Positions 1 to 10,939 of a DNA stretch of 64,000 nucleotides are shown here, one piece after another (position 1 is the first letter of the stretch; each line of letters starts with the position of its first letter). This stretch comes from CAVQLX01 sp963713495 (lineage in GTDB: Bacteria > Desulfobacterota > Binatia > DP-6). Under the pieces are notes generated by a model. The model was given only the letters and a program-made list of their open reading frames with translations. It did not search any database and was not told the origin of the DNA. Location: the NCBI GenBank assembly GCA_963713495.1, contig CAVQLX010000007.1, positions 434,001-498,000 of the forward strand, written 5' to 3'. The position numbers were made by a program, and so were the translations under genes.

Positions 1-91
1 GGCCGCCCGGCTTGGGCGTCCCGCCGCCGAGCGCGCCGAGGGGCAGGCGAAGCATGGGAATGTAGGCGCCGTACGCGGTGATTCCGACCAT
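1..91 (-). CDS. HMG-CoA-synthase-like protein, N-terminal fragment cut by window edge
   Basis: Only the first 30 codons, read leftwards, are in the window. They begin MVGITAYGAYIP followed by RLPL, the usual opening of hydroxymethylglutaryl-CoA synthase / KAS III-like thiolase-fold proteins, which condense acyl-CoA units. The start is well supported: ATG at 91-89 has a perfect AGGAGG four bases upstream (96-101). It diverges from pdxR across about 190 bp, which must hold both promoters. The family call rests on the N-terminus alone because the catalytic Cys lies outside the window. Confidence 0.55.
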   Translation of the reverse strand, partial: MVGITAYGAYIPMLRLPLGALGGGTPKPGG

Positions 92-280
92 CGATCCTCC
101 TCGAAAACGGCGCGAAGCTACGATGGCGGAGCCGCGCAGTGCAAGGACACGGCGGTCGTGCGCCCGGCGCACGATCGCTGCCGTCCGCGGAGGCGGACCT
201 CCCGCCGGGCCAATCAGGGCGATCAGAGATGGTCGATTGGCCCTCTTGACCGGGTCATTCGATCGCGGCACTTCTCGGGC

Positions 281-1790
281 GTGGTCATCCCGCTCGAACG
301 CGGTCCGGGGGCGGCGCCGGTGCACCGCCAGCTCGTCGGATATCTCCGGCGCGCGGTGGAGTCGGGGCGGATACCGTCGGGCGCGCGCCTCCCGCCGATC
401 CGCGACCTCGCCGAGCAGCTCGGCGTGCACCGCGAGACCATCGCGGGCGCCTACCGCGAGCTGGCCGCGCTCGGGCTGGCGGAGTCGGGGATCGGCCGCG
501 GCACCTTCGTGCGCGCGTCGCCCCGGCGTTCCGGCGAGCAGACGGGCGAACCATCCGATCCGCCGCAGTTCGCCTCGATGCTGTCGCGCGGTGCGGCCGC
601 GACGGCCGCGCTGCCCGCTCGTCGACTACACCGCCCCGCCCGATGCCGTCCGGCTCGAGCGCCTGGTCCCCGATCCCGCGCTCTATCCGGTCGACGACTA
701 CCGGCGCGTGATCGAGCGCGTGCTGCGCGACGAGGGCGACGCGCTCCTCGACTACGGCGATCCGCGCGGCCACGAGGGCCTGCGTCGCGTGCTGGTCGAG
801 CGGCTCGCGCGCATCGGCATCGAGACCGATCCCGACACGCTGGTCGTGACCGGCGGCTCCACGCAGGCCCTCGCGCTCGCCATCCGCGCCTTCTGCGACC
901 CGGGTGACACCGTGGCCGTCGAATCGCCCACCTACCCCGGCTTGCTCGCCACCCTCGCCGCGCTCGGCCTGCGCACCGTGGCGGTCCCCCTCGCCGCGGA
1001 CGGCGTCGACCTCGACACGCTCGACGCCACCCTCGCGCGCGGCGGCATCCGCCTGATCTGCACCATGCCCACGTTCCACAACCCGACCGGGCTCACGACC
1101 GATCTCGATCACCGCCGGCGCTTGCTGTCGATCGCCACGCGGCACGGCATCCCCGTCCTGGAGGACGACTTCCAGCAGGACCTGCGCGTGCGAGGCCGCG
1201 CGGCGCCGCCGCTGCGCGCGCTCGACACCAGCGGCCAGGTGGTCCACGTCGGCACGTTCTCGAAGGCGTTGTTTCCGGGTCCGCGCGTCGGCTGGCTGGT
1301 CGCGCCGCCGTCCGTGGCGCGGGCCGCGACGGCGCTCAAGCGCGCCATGGACCTCGCGTCGAGCCCGCTCGCACAGGCCGCCCTCGCCCGCTTCTGCCGC
1401 ACCGGCGCGTACGAGACCCATCTGCGGCGTGCCGCGCGCGAGCTGATGGCGCGCCACGCCCGTGCCACGACGGCGCTCGAGCGCCACCTGCCGCGCGGCT
1501 CCACCTTCACCCGCCCCGAGGGCGGCCTCGCCGTCTGGGTCACCCTGCCCGACACCGTCGACACGCTCGCGCTCCTCCCGGACGCGAAGCGCCGCGGCGT
1601 CGTCTACGCGCCCGGCACGCTGTTCCACGCCGATGGCCGCCGGTCGTCGTCGCTGCGACTCACCGTCGGCGCCGCCGCCCCCGACGCCCTCGAGCGCGGC
1701 ATCCGCGCGCTGGGCGATGCCGCACGCGACGCGGTCCCGCGCCGGCGCGCGGGACGCCCGGCGGTCGAGCGGGTCGCGATCCACGTCTGA
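281..1790 (+). CDS. pdxR: PdxR/MocR-type GntR-aminotransferase regulator (one frameshift)
   Basis: Transcriptional regulator with a GntR winged helix (about codons 5-75, around RLPPIRDLAEQLGVHRETI) joined to a class I PLP-aminotransferase-fold domain (from about 620 to 1750). The aminotransferase part keeps TPTFHNPTG, DDFQQDLR and the PLP-lysine motif FSKALFPGPRVGW. In this family PLP binding controls pdxST transcription, and pdxS starts 17 bp downstream on the same strand, so PdxR is favoured over a generic MocR regulator. The frame moves once at about 610-620, consistent with one extra base. I chose GTG 281 because homology starts there; an ATG at 158 is an alternative. Many characterised pdxR genes diverge from pdxST, whereas this one is co-directional. 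Confidence 0.8.
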
Positions 1791-1807
1791 GCACCAAGGA
1801 GGAATCG

Positions 1808-2689
1808 ATGGAGACCAACACCTACCGCCTGAAGACCGCGCTCGCCGAGATGCTGAAGGGCGGCGTCATCCTCGACGTCACGTCCGCCGAGCAGGCCCGC
1901 ATCGCCGAGGACGCCGGCGCGGCGGCCGTGATGGCGCTCGAGCGCGTGCCCGCGGACATCCGGCGGGAAGGCGGCGTCGCGCGCATGGCCGCCGTCGAGC
2001 GCATCGAGGAGGTGCGCGCCGCGGTGACGATCCCGGTCATGGCGAAGTGCCGCATCGGGCACTTGCTGGAGGCGCGCGTCCTCGAAGCCCTCAACGTCGA
2101 CTTCATCGACGAGAGCGAGGTCCTGACGCCGGCCGACGACGAGCACCACGTCGACAAGCACCTCTTCCGGGTCCCCTTCGTCTGCGGGGCGCGCGGGCTC
2201 GGCGAGGCGCTGCGGCGCATCGGCGAGGGCGCCGCGATGATCCGCAGCAAGGGCGAGGCGGGCAGCGGCAACATCGTCGAGGCGGTGCGCCACCTGCGCC
2301 AGATCCGGCGCGAGATGCAGGCGCTGGTCGCCGCCACGTCCGACGAGCGCATGGCGCACGCGAAGGCGCTCGGGGCGCCGTACGAGCTGGTCGTGCAGGT
2401 CGCGACCGACGGCAAGCTGCCGGTGCCGCTGTTCGCGGCCGGCGGCGTCGCCACGCCCGCCGACGCGGCGCTCTGCATGGCGCTCGGCGCCGAGTCGGTG
2501 TTCGTCGGCTCGGGCGTCTTCAAGTCGGACGATCCGGCGGCGCGCGCGCGCGCGATCGTCCACGCCACCACGCACTGGCAGGATCCGGTCGAGGTGCTGA
2601 ACGCGTCGCGCGGGCTCGGCGATCCGATGCGCGGCCTCGCGATGGAGGCCATCCCCGAGCCGGAGCGTCTCGCCGGACGCGGATGGTGA
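1808..2689 (+). CDS. pdxS: Pyridoxal 5'-phosphate synthase lyase subunit PdxS
   Basis: Synthase subunit of the deoxyxylulose-5-phosphate-independent PLP pathway. It joins ribose 5-phosphate, glyceraldehyde 3-phosphate and ammonia from PdxT into PLP. The protein has 293 residues, normal length for this (beta/alpha)8 barrel. Conserved residues are present: Asp23 in ILDV, Schiff-base Lys80 in VMAKCRIGH, and the second lysine in IRSKGEAGSGN. A strong Shine-Dalgarno (AAGGAGG) precedes ATG 1808. The 3' end overlaps pdxT by seven bases, which suggests coupled translation of the two subunits, a 12+12 complex in the known enzyme. The frame is intact. Confidence 0.97.
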   Translation: METNTYRLKTALAEMLKGGVILDVTSAEQARIAEDAGAAAVMALERVPADIRREGGVARMAAVERIEEVRAAVTIPVMAKCRIGHLLEARVLEALNVDFIDESEVLTPADDEHHVDKHLFRVPFVCGARGLGEALRRIGEGAAMIRSKGEAGSGNIVEAVRHLRQIRREMQALVAATSDERMAHAKALGAPYELVVQVATDGKLPVPLFAAGGVATPADAALCMALGAESVFVGSGVFKSDDPAARARAIVHATTHWQDPVEVLNASRGLGDPMRGLAMEAIPEPERLAGRGW

Positions 2690-3264
2690 CGATCGGCATC
2701 CTCGCGCTGCAGGGCGACTTCGCGGCGCATCGCCGCGCGCTCGGCGGCCTCGGCGTCACCGCGGTCCCGGTGCGCACGGCGGCCGACCTCGGCGCCGTCG
2801 ACGCGCTCGTCCTGCCGGGCGGCGAGTCGACGGCGATGCTGCACGGCATCGCGCGCGACGGGCTGGAGGGATCGCTGCGCTCCTTCCTCGGGTCGGGACG
2901 GCCGGTGCTGGGGACCTGCGCCGGCGCCATCCTCCTCGCCCGGCGAGTCACCAACCCGCCGCAGCGATCGTTCGACGCGCTCGACATCGACATCGAGCGC
3001 AATGCATACGGCACGCAGATCGATTCGTTCGCCGCGCCGCTCGACGCCGAGGGACAGCTCTTCGGCACGCACGGCGTCTTCATCCGCGCGCCGAGGATCC
3101 GGCGTGTCGGTCCCGGCGTCGAGGTCCTCGCCCGGCATGCGGGCGATCCGGTGCTGGTCCGCACGGGCGCCGTGTGGGCGGCGACGTTTCACCCCGAGCT
3201 GTCTGACGACGACCGCGTCGTGCGGCTGTGGCTCGGCGAGCCGGCCGCCGCGCTATCGGCCTGA
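2683..3264 (+). CDS. pdxT: Pyridoxal 5'-phosphate synthase glutaminase subunit PdxT
   Basis: Class I glutamine amidotransferase that hydrolyses glutamine and channels ammonia to PdxS. The 193-residue protein starts MVTIGILALQGDF and carries the oxyanion motif PGGESTAM, the nucleophile Cys in GTCAGAILLA, and the His-Glu pair in TFHPELS, so the Cys-His-Glu triad is complete. ATG 2683 overlaps the last codons of pdxS in another frame. A GTG at 2686 is possible, but the ATG gives the conserved N-terminus. It is the last gene of the pdxR-S-T unit; the next gene is convergent and ends at 3268. Confidence 0.96.
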   Translation: MVTIGILALQGDFAAHRRALGGLGVTAVPVRTAADLGAVDALVLPGGESTAMLHGIARDGLEGSLRSFLGSGRPVLGTCAGAILLARRVTNPPQRSFDALDIDIERNAYGTQIDSFAAPLDAEGQLFGTHGVFIRAPRIRRVGPGVEVLARHAGDPVLVRTGAVWAATFHPELSDDDRVVRLWLGEPAAALSA

Positions 3265-3267
3265 CGC

Positions 3268-4893
3268 CTATCCGGGCAGGCTCATCCGGCCCGTGATCGC
3301 GAGCAGCGCGTTGGTCACGGCGTGCGCGAGGACCGCGTCGCCGAGCTGACCCCTGCGACGCGCGGCGAGGCCGTACAGGATCCCGACGGCGGCGCCCGCA
3401 ACGACGTCGTGGTGCATCAGCCCGAAGAGGACGGACGACGCGAGCAGTGCTGGCCAGGTGATCTGCCGGAGCGACACGGCGTCGAACTCGGCCGCGGTCA
3501 GCCGCCGCGCCAGGTAGCCGCGGAACGCCAGCTCCTCCACCAGCGGTACGATCACCACCGCACCCGCGAGTCGCGTGACGATCCACGCGGTGCGGGCAAC
3601 CGGTGTGAGCTCGGGAATCGCCGCCGGCGCCGCGGGCGCGGCGAGCACGACCCAGACGGCGAACCCGGCGAGGCCGAGGGCGGCGCCGACCCAGGACGGA
3701 CGCCAGCCTGCTCCCGCGAGCCGGGCGCGCATGATCCACACGACGCTCGCCGCGGCGACGATGCGAACGGCGTAGAGCGGATCGAATCCGCCGCGCGAGA
3801 ACGCCCCGGTCACGAGCGAGGTCGTGAGGAGCGCCAGGAGCGGCAGCACGTAGGCCGCGGTGGGATTCTCGCCGGGCTCCGAGCGCGCCCGTCGCACCGC
3901 GCCGAACGTGCGCGACGACGCTGCCCACGTGCCGATGCCGAGCGCCGTGGCGCAGAACAGCAGCGTGCCCGCGTGGTAGTGGAACCCGCCCATCGCGACG
4001 TCCTCGTGGCCAGCGCTCCCGATCAGCACCAGGACCGCGATGCGGACGGCATTGAGGAGCCAGACCAGCAGCGTTCCGATGGGGAGCAGCCAGAGGGCGC
4101 GCGGGAAGCGCAGCCGCTCGCGGAAGAGCCACAGGTACGCCGCGAGGAACACCCACATCAGCCCGATGCCCTGGTAGCCCGAGCAGTAGGGCGTGATCTC
4201 GACGACGAACGCCGGCGTGCCGACGAGGAAGTGCTCGGGATCCACGCCGGCGTCGGCGCCGAGCGCGCGCAGCAGATAGTAGCCGGTCCAGACGGTGGAG
4301 CGGCCGAGTGGCTCCCACCAGTCGCGCGTCACGGTCGCCGCACCCGCCGCGAGGATGCCGAGCGCAGCGCCGGCGAGCAGCGTGCCGCCGAGCAGCAGGC
4401 CAGCGCCGCGACGCATCACGTCGGGCACGAGCGCCGCGACCCAGAGCGCCGCGGCCGCCAGACCGGTGACGACCCACGCGACCAGCAGCGCCGCGCCCGG
4501 ATCGCGATCGGAGAAGACGCCAGGGCTCAGGATGACGAGCAAGCCGAAGCACGCGAGGTGTCCGAGCAGCGCGGCCCACGGACGCCGTGCAGACGCGAAG
4601 GCGCCGAGCAACGCCGGCCGCACGACCGGGAGCCGTGCGGCGCCGACCAGGAGCGCCGCCGCGAGGAGTGGCAGCGCGGCACGCACCAGATCGCCGGACG
4701 CGCCGATGGCGTGCGCCAGCCACCCGCCGCGCGCCTCGAGGATGCTGGCGTCGAAGCGGCTGCTCAGCAGCGCGAGCTCGGCGAGCGGAAGCGCACCGAC
4801 GACGACCAGCCAGGCGACGGCGCTTACGGGAAGACGGTGAGGCCGGTCGGTCTCGCGGAGCAGATCAGCCGGGACCGCCGAGGACGGCCCCAT
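3268..4893 (-). CDS. xrtE: Exosortase E / CPBP-protease fusion (XrtE, VPEID-CTERM type)
   Basis: Polytopic 541-residue membrane protein that fuses two enzymes. Residues of about 1-320 form an exosortase with the signature Cys (Cys237 in PYCSGYQG), then the Arg motif NAVRIAVLV and the His motif FHYHAGTLLF; this part is expected to recognise and cut a C-terminal sorting signal as substrates reach the cell surface. Residues of about 400-541 form a CPBP intramembrane protease with EELAFRGYL, a later FGLMHHD and a third motif HAVTNALL. Fusion of exosortase and CPBP is the hallmark of exosortase E. The gene lies 23 bp downstream of a matching substrate gene, 4917-5159, almost certainly its dedicated partner. 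All key residues are present and the frame is intact. Confidence 0.9.
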   Translation of the reverse strand: MGPSSAVPADLLRETDRPHRLPVSAVAWLVVVGALPLAELALLSSRFDASILEARGGWLAHAIGASGDLVRAALPLLAAALLVGAARLPVVRPALLGAFASARRPWAALLGHLACFGLLVILSPGVFSDRDPGAALLVAWVVTGLAAAALWVAALVPDVMRRGAGLLLGGTLLAGAALGILAAGAATVTRDWWEPLGRSTVWTGYYLLRALGADAGVDPEHFLVGTPAFVVEITPYCSGYQGIGLMWVFLAAYLWLFRERLRFPRALWLLPIGTLLVWLLNAVRIAVLVLIGSAGHEDVAMGGFHYHAGTLLFCATALGIGTWAASSRTFGAVRRARSEPGENPTAAYVLPLLALLTTSLVTGAFSRGGFDPLYAVRIVAAASVVWIMRARLAGAGWRPSWVGAALGLAGFAVWVVLAAPAAPAAIPELTPVARTAWIVTRLAGAVVIVPLVEELAFRGYLARRLTAAEFDAVSLRQITWPALLASSVLFGLMHHDVVAGAAVGILYGLAARRRGQLGDAVLAHAVTNALLAITGRMSLPG

Positions 4894-4916
4894 GGTGTGC
4901 GAAGGCTCGACCGCGA

Positions 4917-5159
4917 TCAGTCGCTACGGCGACGACCACGGAGCACGAGCAGCCCGCCGACCAGGATGGCGGCCGCGCTGCTGGCGAGGCCTGCATCGAT
5001 CTCGGGAGCCGGCTGCGCCTTCGGGTGGAACGGCCACCACCAGGGGATATCGAACGAGAAGGCGTGCGCCTGGGCGCCGCTGCCAACGAGCACCGCGCTG
5101 AACGCCGCGGCTGCGAGCGCCCGTCGGAACCAGGGTCGGGTGGGAACGGAACGAAGCAT
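4917..5159 (-). CDS. Minimal VPEID-CTERM-type exosortase substrate (80 aa)
   Basis: Tiny secreted protein, the likely sole target of the adjacent XrtE. It has an Arg-rich N-terminus, a signal-peptide hydrophobic stretch (about residues 14-30), probable cleavage after AHA33, a short aromatic segment (FDIPWWWPF, 36-44), the sorting motif APEID (51-55), a transmembrane helix (about 58-73) and a basic tail RGRRR. The order motif, helix, Arg cluster defines PEP-CTERM-like signals, and APEID is one residue off VPEID. After both cuts only about 18-20 residues would remain. ATG 5159 was chosen because a perfect AGGAGG sits just upstream and a longer start adds an unlikely leader. Confidence 0.85.
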   Translation of the reverse strand: MLRSVPTRPWFRRALAAAAFSAVLVGSGAQAHAFSFDIPWWWPFHPKAQPAPEIDAGLASSAAAILVGGLLVLRGRRRSD

Positions 5160-5236
5160 GGTCTTTCCTCCTGAACTCCGATCCGGTGCCGCGTCCGGAT
5201 CCCGGTCAACTATCTCCCGCAAGAGTCGTCCCAGGT

Positions 5237-5257
5237 CAAGACGATCTTGAAAAAGAT
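5237..5257 (-). promoter_or_regulatory. Overlapping short inverted repeats upstream of the exosortase substrate gene
   Basis: About 80 bp before the substrate start codon lies CAAGA-CGA-TCTTG (5237-5249). It shares bases with a second repeat, ATCTT-GAAA-AAGAT (5244-5257). The two cannot pair at once. Their place between the divergent end of a crotonase and the substrate start fits an operator or leader hairpin. No regulator is identified, and short repeats arise by chance. Confidence 0.3.
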
Positions 5258-5290
5258 GATGTGGCGATGCTCAGGCAGGTGCGGGGTCGA

Positions 5291-6088
5291 TCAGCGTCCC
5301 TTGAACGCGGGAGGCCGCTTCTCCATGAACGAGCGGATTCCCTCGCGCATGTCCTCGCTGTTGGCGACCAGCGCCTGCGTGAACGCCTCCTCCGCGAAGA
5401 GCGTGTCCATGTCGGCCTGCAGCGAGCGGTTCAGCAGGCGCTTGGAGAGCCCGATGGCGAACGACGGGCCCGCCGCGAGGCGCTTGGCCCACGCGCGCAG
5501 CTCGTTCTCCAGCTCTGCCGCCGGGACGACCTTGTTCACCAGGCCGAGCCGCTCCGCGTCCGCCGCGGACAGCTCGTCGCCCAGGAACACCAGCTCCTTC
5601 GCCTTGTGCAGCCCGAGATGGCGCGGGAGCAGGAAGCCACCGCCCGCGTCGAGCGCGATGCCGCGCCGCACGAAGACCTCGATGAAGCGCGCCTCGTCGG
5701 AGGCGATCACCAGGTCGCAGGCGTACACGAGGTGCGCCCCGAGCCCGGCGGCGACGCCGTTGACGCCCGCCAGCACCGGCTTCTCGAGGTCCCACAGCGC
5801 ACGGATGACGCGCTGACTCGGTTGCATCGCCGCGCGGGTCGCTCCGGGATGCGCGGGACCCGCGGCGCCCGTCACGGCACGCGAGCCCGACAGATCGGCG
5901 CCGGTGCAGAAGCCCTTGCCGGTTGCGGTCAGCACGACGGCGCGAACCTCCGCGTCCTCGGCGCAGCGCGCGAGCGCCGCGAGATACGCTTCGCGCATCT
6001 CCGCGTTCATGGCGTTGCGCGCCTCGGGGCGGTTGAGAACGATCCATCCTACCCCGTCCTCGATCGTGAAGTTCAGCGTCTCGCTCAC
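5291..6088 (-). CDS. Enoyl-CoA hydratase/isomerase family protein
   Basis: Crotonase-fold enzyme of 265 residues, a cytosolic enzyme acting on enoyl-CoA or a related thioester. The N-terminal strand IVLNRPEARNAMN and the oxyanion-hole segments KGFCTGADLSG and VNGVAAGLGAHLVYACD are intact. The substrate-proximal loop reads FVRRGIALDAGGGFLLPR, with Gly-rich residues where classic hydratases carry a catalytic Glu, so it may be an isomerase or hydratase of unusual substrate. The start is GTG 6088 with an AGGAGAGAG-type ribosome site. It stands alone on its strand with the exosortase pair downstream. Confidence 0.88.
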   Translation of the reverse strand: MSETLNFTIEDGVGWIVLNRPEARNAMNAEMREAYLAALARCAEDAEVRAVVLTATGKGFCTGADLSGSRAVTGAAGPAHPGATRAAMQPSQRVIRALWDLEKPVLAGVNGVAAGLGAHLVYACDLVIASDEARFIEVFVRRGIALDAGGGFLLPRHLGLHKAKELVFLGDELSAADAERLGLVNKVVPAAELENELRAWAKRLAAGPSFAIGLSKRLLNRSLQADMDTLFAEEAFTQALVANSEDMREGIRSFMEKRPPAFKGR

Positions 6089-6142
6089 GGCTCTCTCTCC
6101 TCGTCCTGGTGTGCGTCCCGTTTTTCGCGGGCGGCGCCGAAG

Positions 6143-6256
6143 CTACGGGAGGCGGGTGACCGCGTGCAAACGCCACGCGAGCGGGGGAACGGATGCGGCT
6201 GCCCGCGGGACCGATGGGCGGCCCGTAGTCGATGTCGGTGCCACGGTCGGTTTCAT
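6143..6256 (-). CDS. Possible 37-codon small ORF with strong ribosome site
   Basis: A short frame begins ATG 6256 with GGAAGGAGAG about seven bases upstream, and it runs to a TAG 50 bp before the crotonase start. The product would be a Pro/Ser/Thr/Arg-rich peptide without recognisable domain or signal. It could be a leader peptide or the start of a broken gene. The ribosome site is the only real support. Confidence 0.22.
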   Translation of the reverse strand: MKPTVAPTSTTGRPSVPRAAASVPPLAWRLHAVTRLP

Positions 6257-6382
6257 CGTCGTTCTCTCCTTCCAATTCCGGCCGGGTCTCCCGGTCGGTG
6301 CGCGAAGGAGAGCGCAAGCCGCGTGCCCTGCGTCGATCCGAGCACTGACGGCGACTTGCACGCGCGACCCGGCTCGGGATCC

Positions 6383-6438
6383 GGCAACACGATGTTGCCC
6401 CGGACGCGTCGTGTTGCTGCGGGCGAGCGGAGGGTTGC
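6383..6438 (+). promoter_or_regulatory. Perfect palindrome plus phased GTTGC direct repeats upstream of sigma-54 activator
   Basis: GGCAACA-CGA-TGTTGCC (6383-6399) is a perfect 7+3+7 palindrome. Its GTTGC half-site recurs at 6413-6417 and 6434-6438, so three copies are spaced 19 and 21 bp, roughly two helical turns. The last lies 32 bp before the activator start at 6470. Phased sites are typical of cooperative regulator binding, so autoregulation by the adjacent Fis-type HTH protein is a reasonable guess. No convincing -24/-12 element was found. Confidence 0.45.
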
Positions 6439-6469
6439 CGGCGATCCGGAGCGGCGCTAGAGGGCGGCC

Positions 6470-9217
<2,748 letters not shown>

Positions 9218-9219
9218 CC

Positions 9220-10138
9220 ATGCGGCTCGAACGCGCGCGGGTCCGGGGGCTGCTCGACCTCGCATACTGGCGCGAGGGCGACGGCGGCGTGCCGCTGCTC
9301 CTGGTGCACGGCTGGCCCGAGACGGAGCGCATCTGGTGGCGCAACATCGATCCGCTCGCCGCGGCCGGCTTCGAGGTGATCGTCCCCGACCTGCGCGGCT
9401 TCGGCGACTCCGACCTGGCCCCCGACGGGTTCTACGACGTCGCCGCGCACGCGCGCGACCTCCACGCGCTGGTCCACGACGTCCTCGGCCACGCGCGTGC
9501 ATCGCCGCCGCCGGCGATCTCGGCGGCGTGGTCGCGCAGGACCTCGGCCTGCGCTTTCCGGGCTTCGTCGTCCGCCAGTGCATCTTCAACACCTTGCTGC
9601 CGATCCTGCCCGACGCGTACGAGGCGGCCGGCATCCCGGTCGATCCGACCGCGCGCTGCGTCCGGAGGCCGACTACTTCCTCCGTCAGGCGACCGACGCC
9701 GACGGCGCTCGCCGCCGAGCTCGACACGCCCGCGCGGCGCCGCGCGTTACATCGCGACTTCTACGGCTCGCGCTTCTGGGCCGCGCCGGGCGCATTCACG
9801 CGCGACGACGTCGACGTTCATGACCGAGCCGTTCGCCGACGGCGACGCTCCGCGCGAGCTTCGCCAACTACGAGTCCGCGATGGGCCGACGCGGCCGTGT
9901 CCGAGCCGGTGAAGTTCTTCGAGACGAACCCGGTGCCGACGCTCGTGCTGTACGGGCCGGAGGACCACGTGGTCGGCGGCGACGTTCCTCGCGAAGGCGG
10001 AGGTCGCGTTCACCGGAGCGCATCGGCCCGTTCGTCGTGCCGGGCGCCGGCCACTTCCTGCAGTGGGAGCGGGCGGACGTCTTCAACCAGGCGATGATCT
10101 GGTTCTGTCGCGATCTGATCCGGGCATCTGCGCGCTGA
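9220..10138 (+). pseudogene. Epoxide hydrolase / haloalkane dehalogenase-like alpha/beta hydrolase, multiply frameshifted
   Basis: The first 95 codons give a clean alpha/beta-hydrolase start with the oxyanion motif LVHGWPET and DLRGFGDSD. After that at least six frame changes occur before the stop. Pieced together, the nucleophile elbow is GDLGG (Asp nucleophile, as in epoxide hydrolases and haloalkane dehalogenases), the acid lies in YGPEDHVVG, and the catalytic His in VPGAGHFLQWE. Every catalytic element therefore survives, which argues for sequence error or very recent decay. It begins two bases after the sigma-54 activator stop and is probably co-transcribed. Its 3' end overlaps a converging ABC fragment by about 55 bp. 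Confidence 0.7.
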
Positions 10139-10560
10139 CGTCCCGGATGATGCGACCATCCCTGAATTCCACCGTGCGGTCGCCGTACCCCGCGGCGAAC
10201 GCGCTGTGCGTCACCAGCAGCACCGTCATCCGCTTCTCCGTGTTCAGGCGCCTCAGGAGATCGAGCACCACCCGACCCGTGACCGAGTCCAGGTTGCCGG
10301 TCGGCTCGTCGGCGAGGAGAAGCTCCGGTTGCGTCACGAGCGCGCGCGCGATGGCGGCACGTTGCTGCTCACCACCGGAGAGCTCCGCGGGACGGCGCCG
10401 GAAAGTGCTCTCCGGTAGCTGCACATCGGCCAGGGCGACACGCGCGCGGGCGATGGCGATATGCTGCCGCTCACCCGCGAACTCCAGCGGGCAGAGCACG
10501 TTCTCTTCGACCGTGAACGAGGGCAGGAGATTGAAGCCGGAAATGCCCTTCGCTGGACGT
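10083..10560 (-). pseudogene. Truncated LolD/MacB-type ABC transporter ATPase lacking Walker A
   Basis: C-terminal two thirds of an ABC ATPase of the lipoprotein-release/macrolide-export type. Present are the Q-loop region (FNLLPSFTVEENV), signature LSGGEQQRAAIARAL, Walker B LLLADEPTGNLD and the H-loop LLVTHS. Upstream sequence does not supply Walker A or the first 60 residues; an unrelated Leu/Glu/Arg-rich reading frame occupies the place. One frame change lies near 10500. No permease or membrane-fusion partner is nearby. It looks like a gene fragment left by deletion or rearrangement. Confidence 0.75.
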
Positions 10561-10939
10561 CGGAAGCCGCAGCGAACGCCCTCACGAGGCCGGTCAGCGT
10601 ATCGTCGAGCTCGTTCGGTAGCGGCTCGAGCTCGAGCTTACCGCCTCGGCGAAAGGTTCTCTCAATGAGTTTCCGCGAACGGTGGAGCTGCTCCGACAAG
10701 GCATCGACAGCCACAATGACTTTCCCTCATCAACTGCAAAACCCACAGCCCGCGCAACCCGCGCACGCGGGGCTCACGTCAATGGCTCACTCAACACGCC
10801 GGGCCACAGCTTTCATGTCGCGCGCGCGTGGGAGTCCTTCGACGTCGATCTCACCCCATTCGAGATGCGTGACCCGAGGTGAGCGTCCCATCGCGGGTCT
10901 CCGACAGTCTCGACGGACCGGACATTCCACCGCCGGACA
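10561..10939. other. Stretch without a confident gene
   Basis: Between the ABC fragment and the amidohydrolase. On the minus strand about 50 codons upstream of the fragment (to 10714) read as a helical, charged peptide (SEQLHRSRKLIERTFRRGG) with no family match I can name; it may be the host gene into which the ABC remnant is fused. The rest, 10715-10939, holds no supported gene. Confidence 0.4.

Noticed and set aside
600..630. Programmed ribosomal frameshifting in pdxR (and similar breaks elsewhere)
   Set aside because: No slippery heptamer with downstream structure, and similar breaks occur in over twenty unrelated genes, so sequence error is simpler.
3322..5250. A 640-codon plus-strand frame opposite the exosortase gene
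   Set aside because: Charged, low-complexity product without motifs; the antisense strand has the Cys/Arg/His exosortase residues and CPBP motifs.
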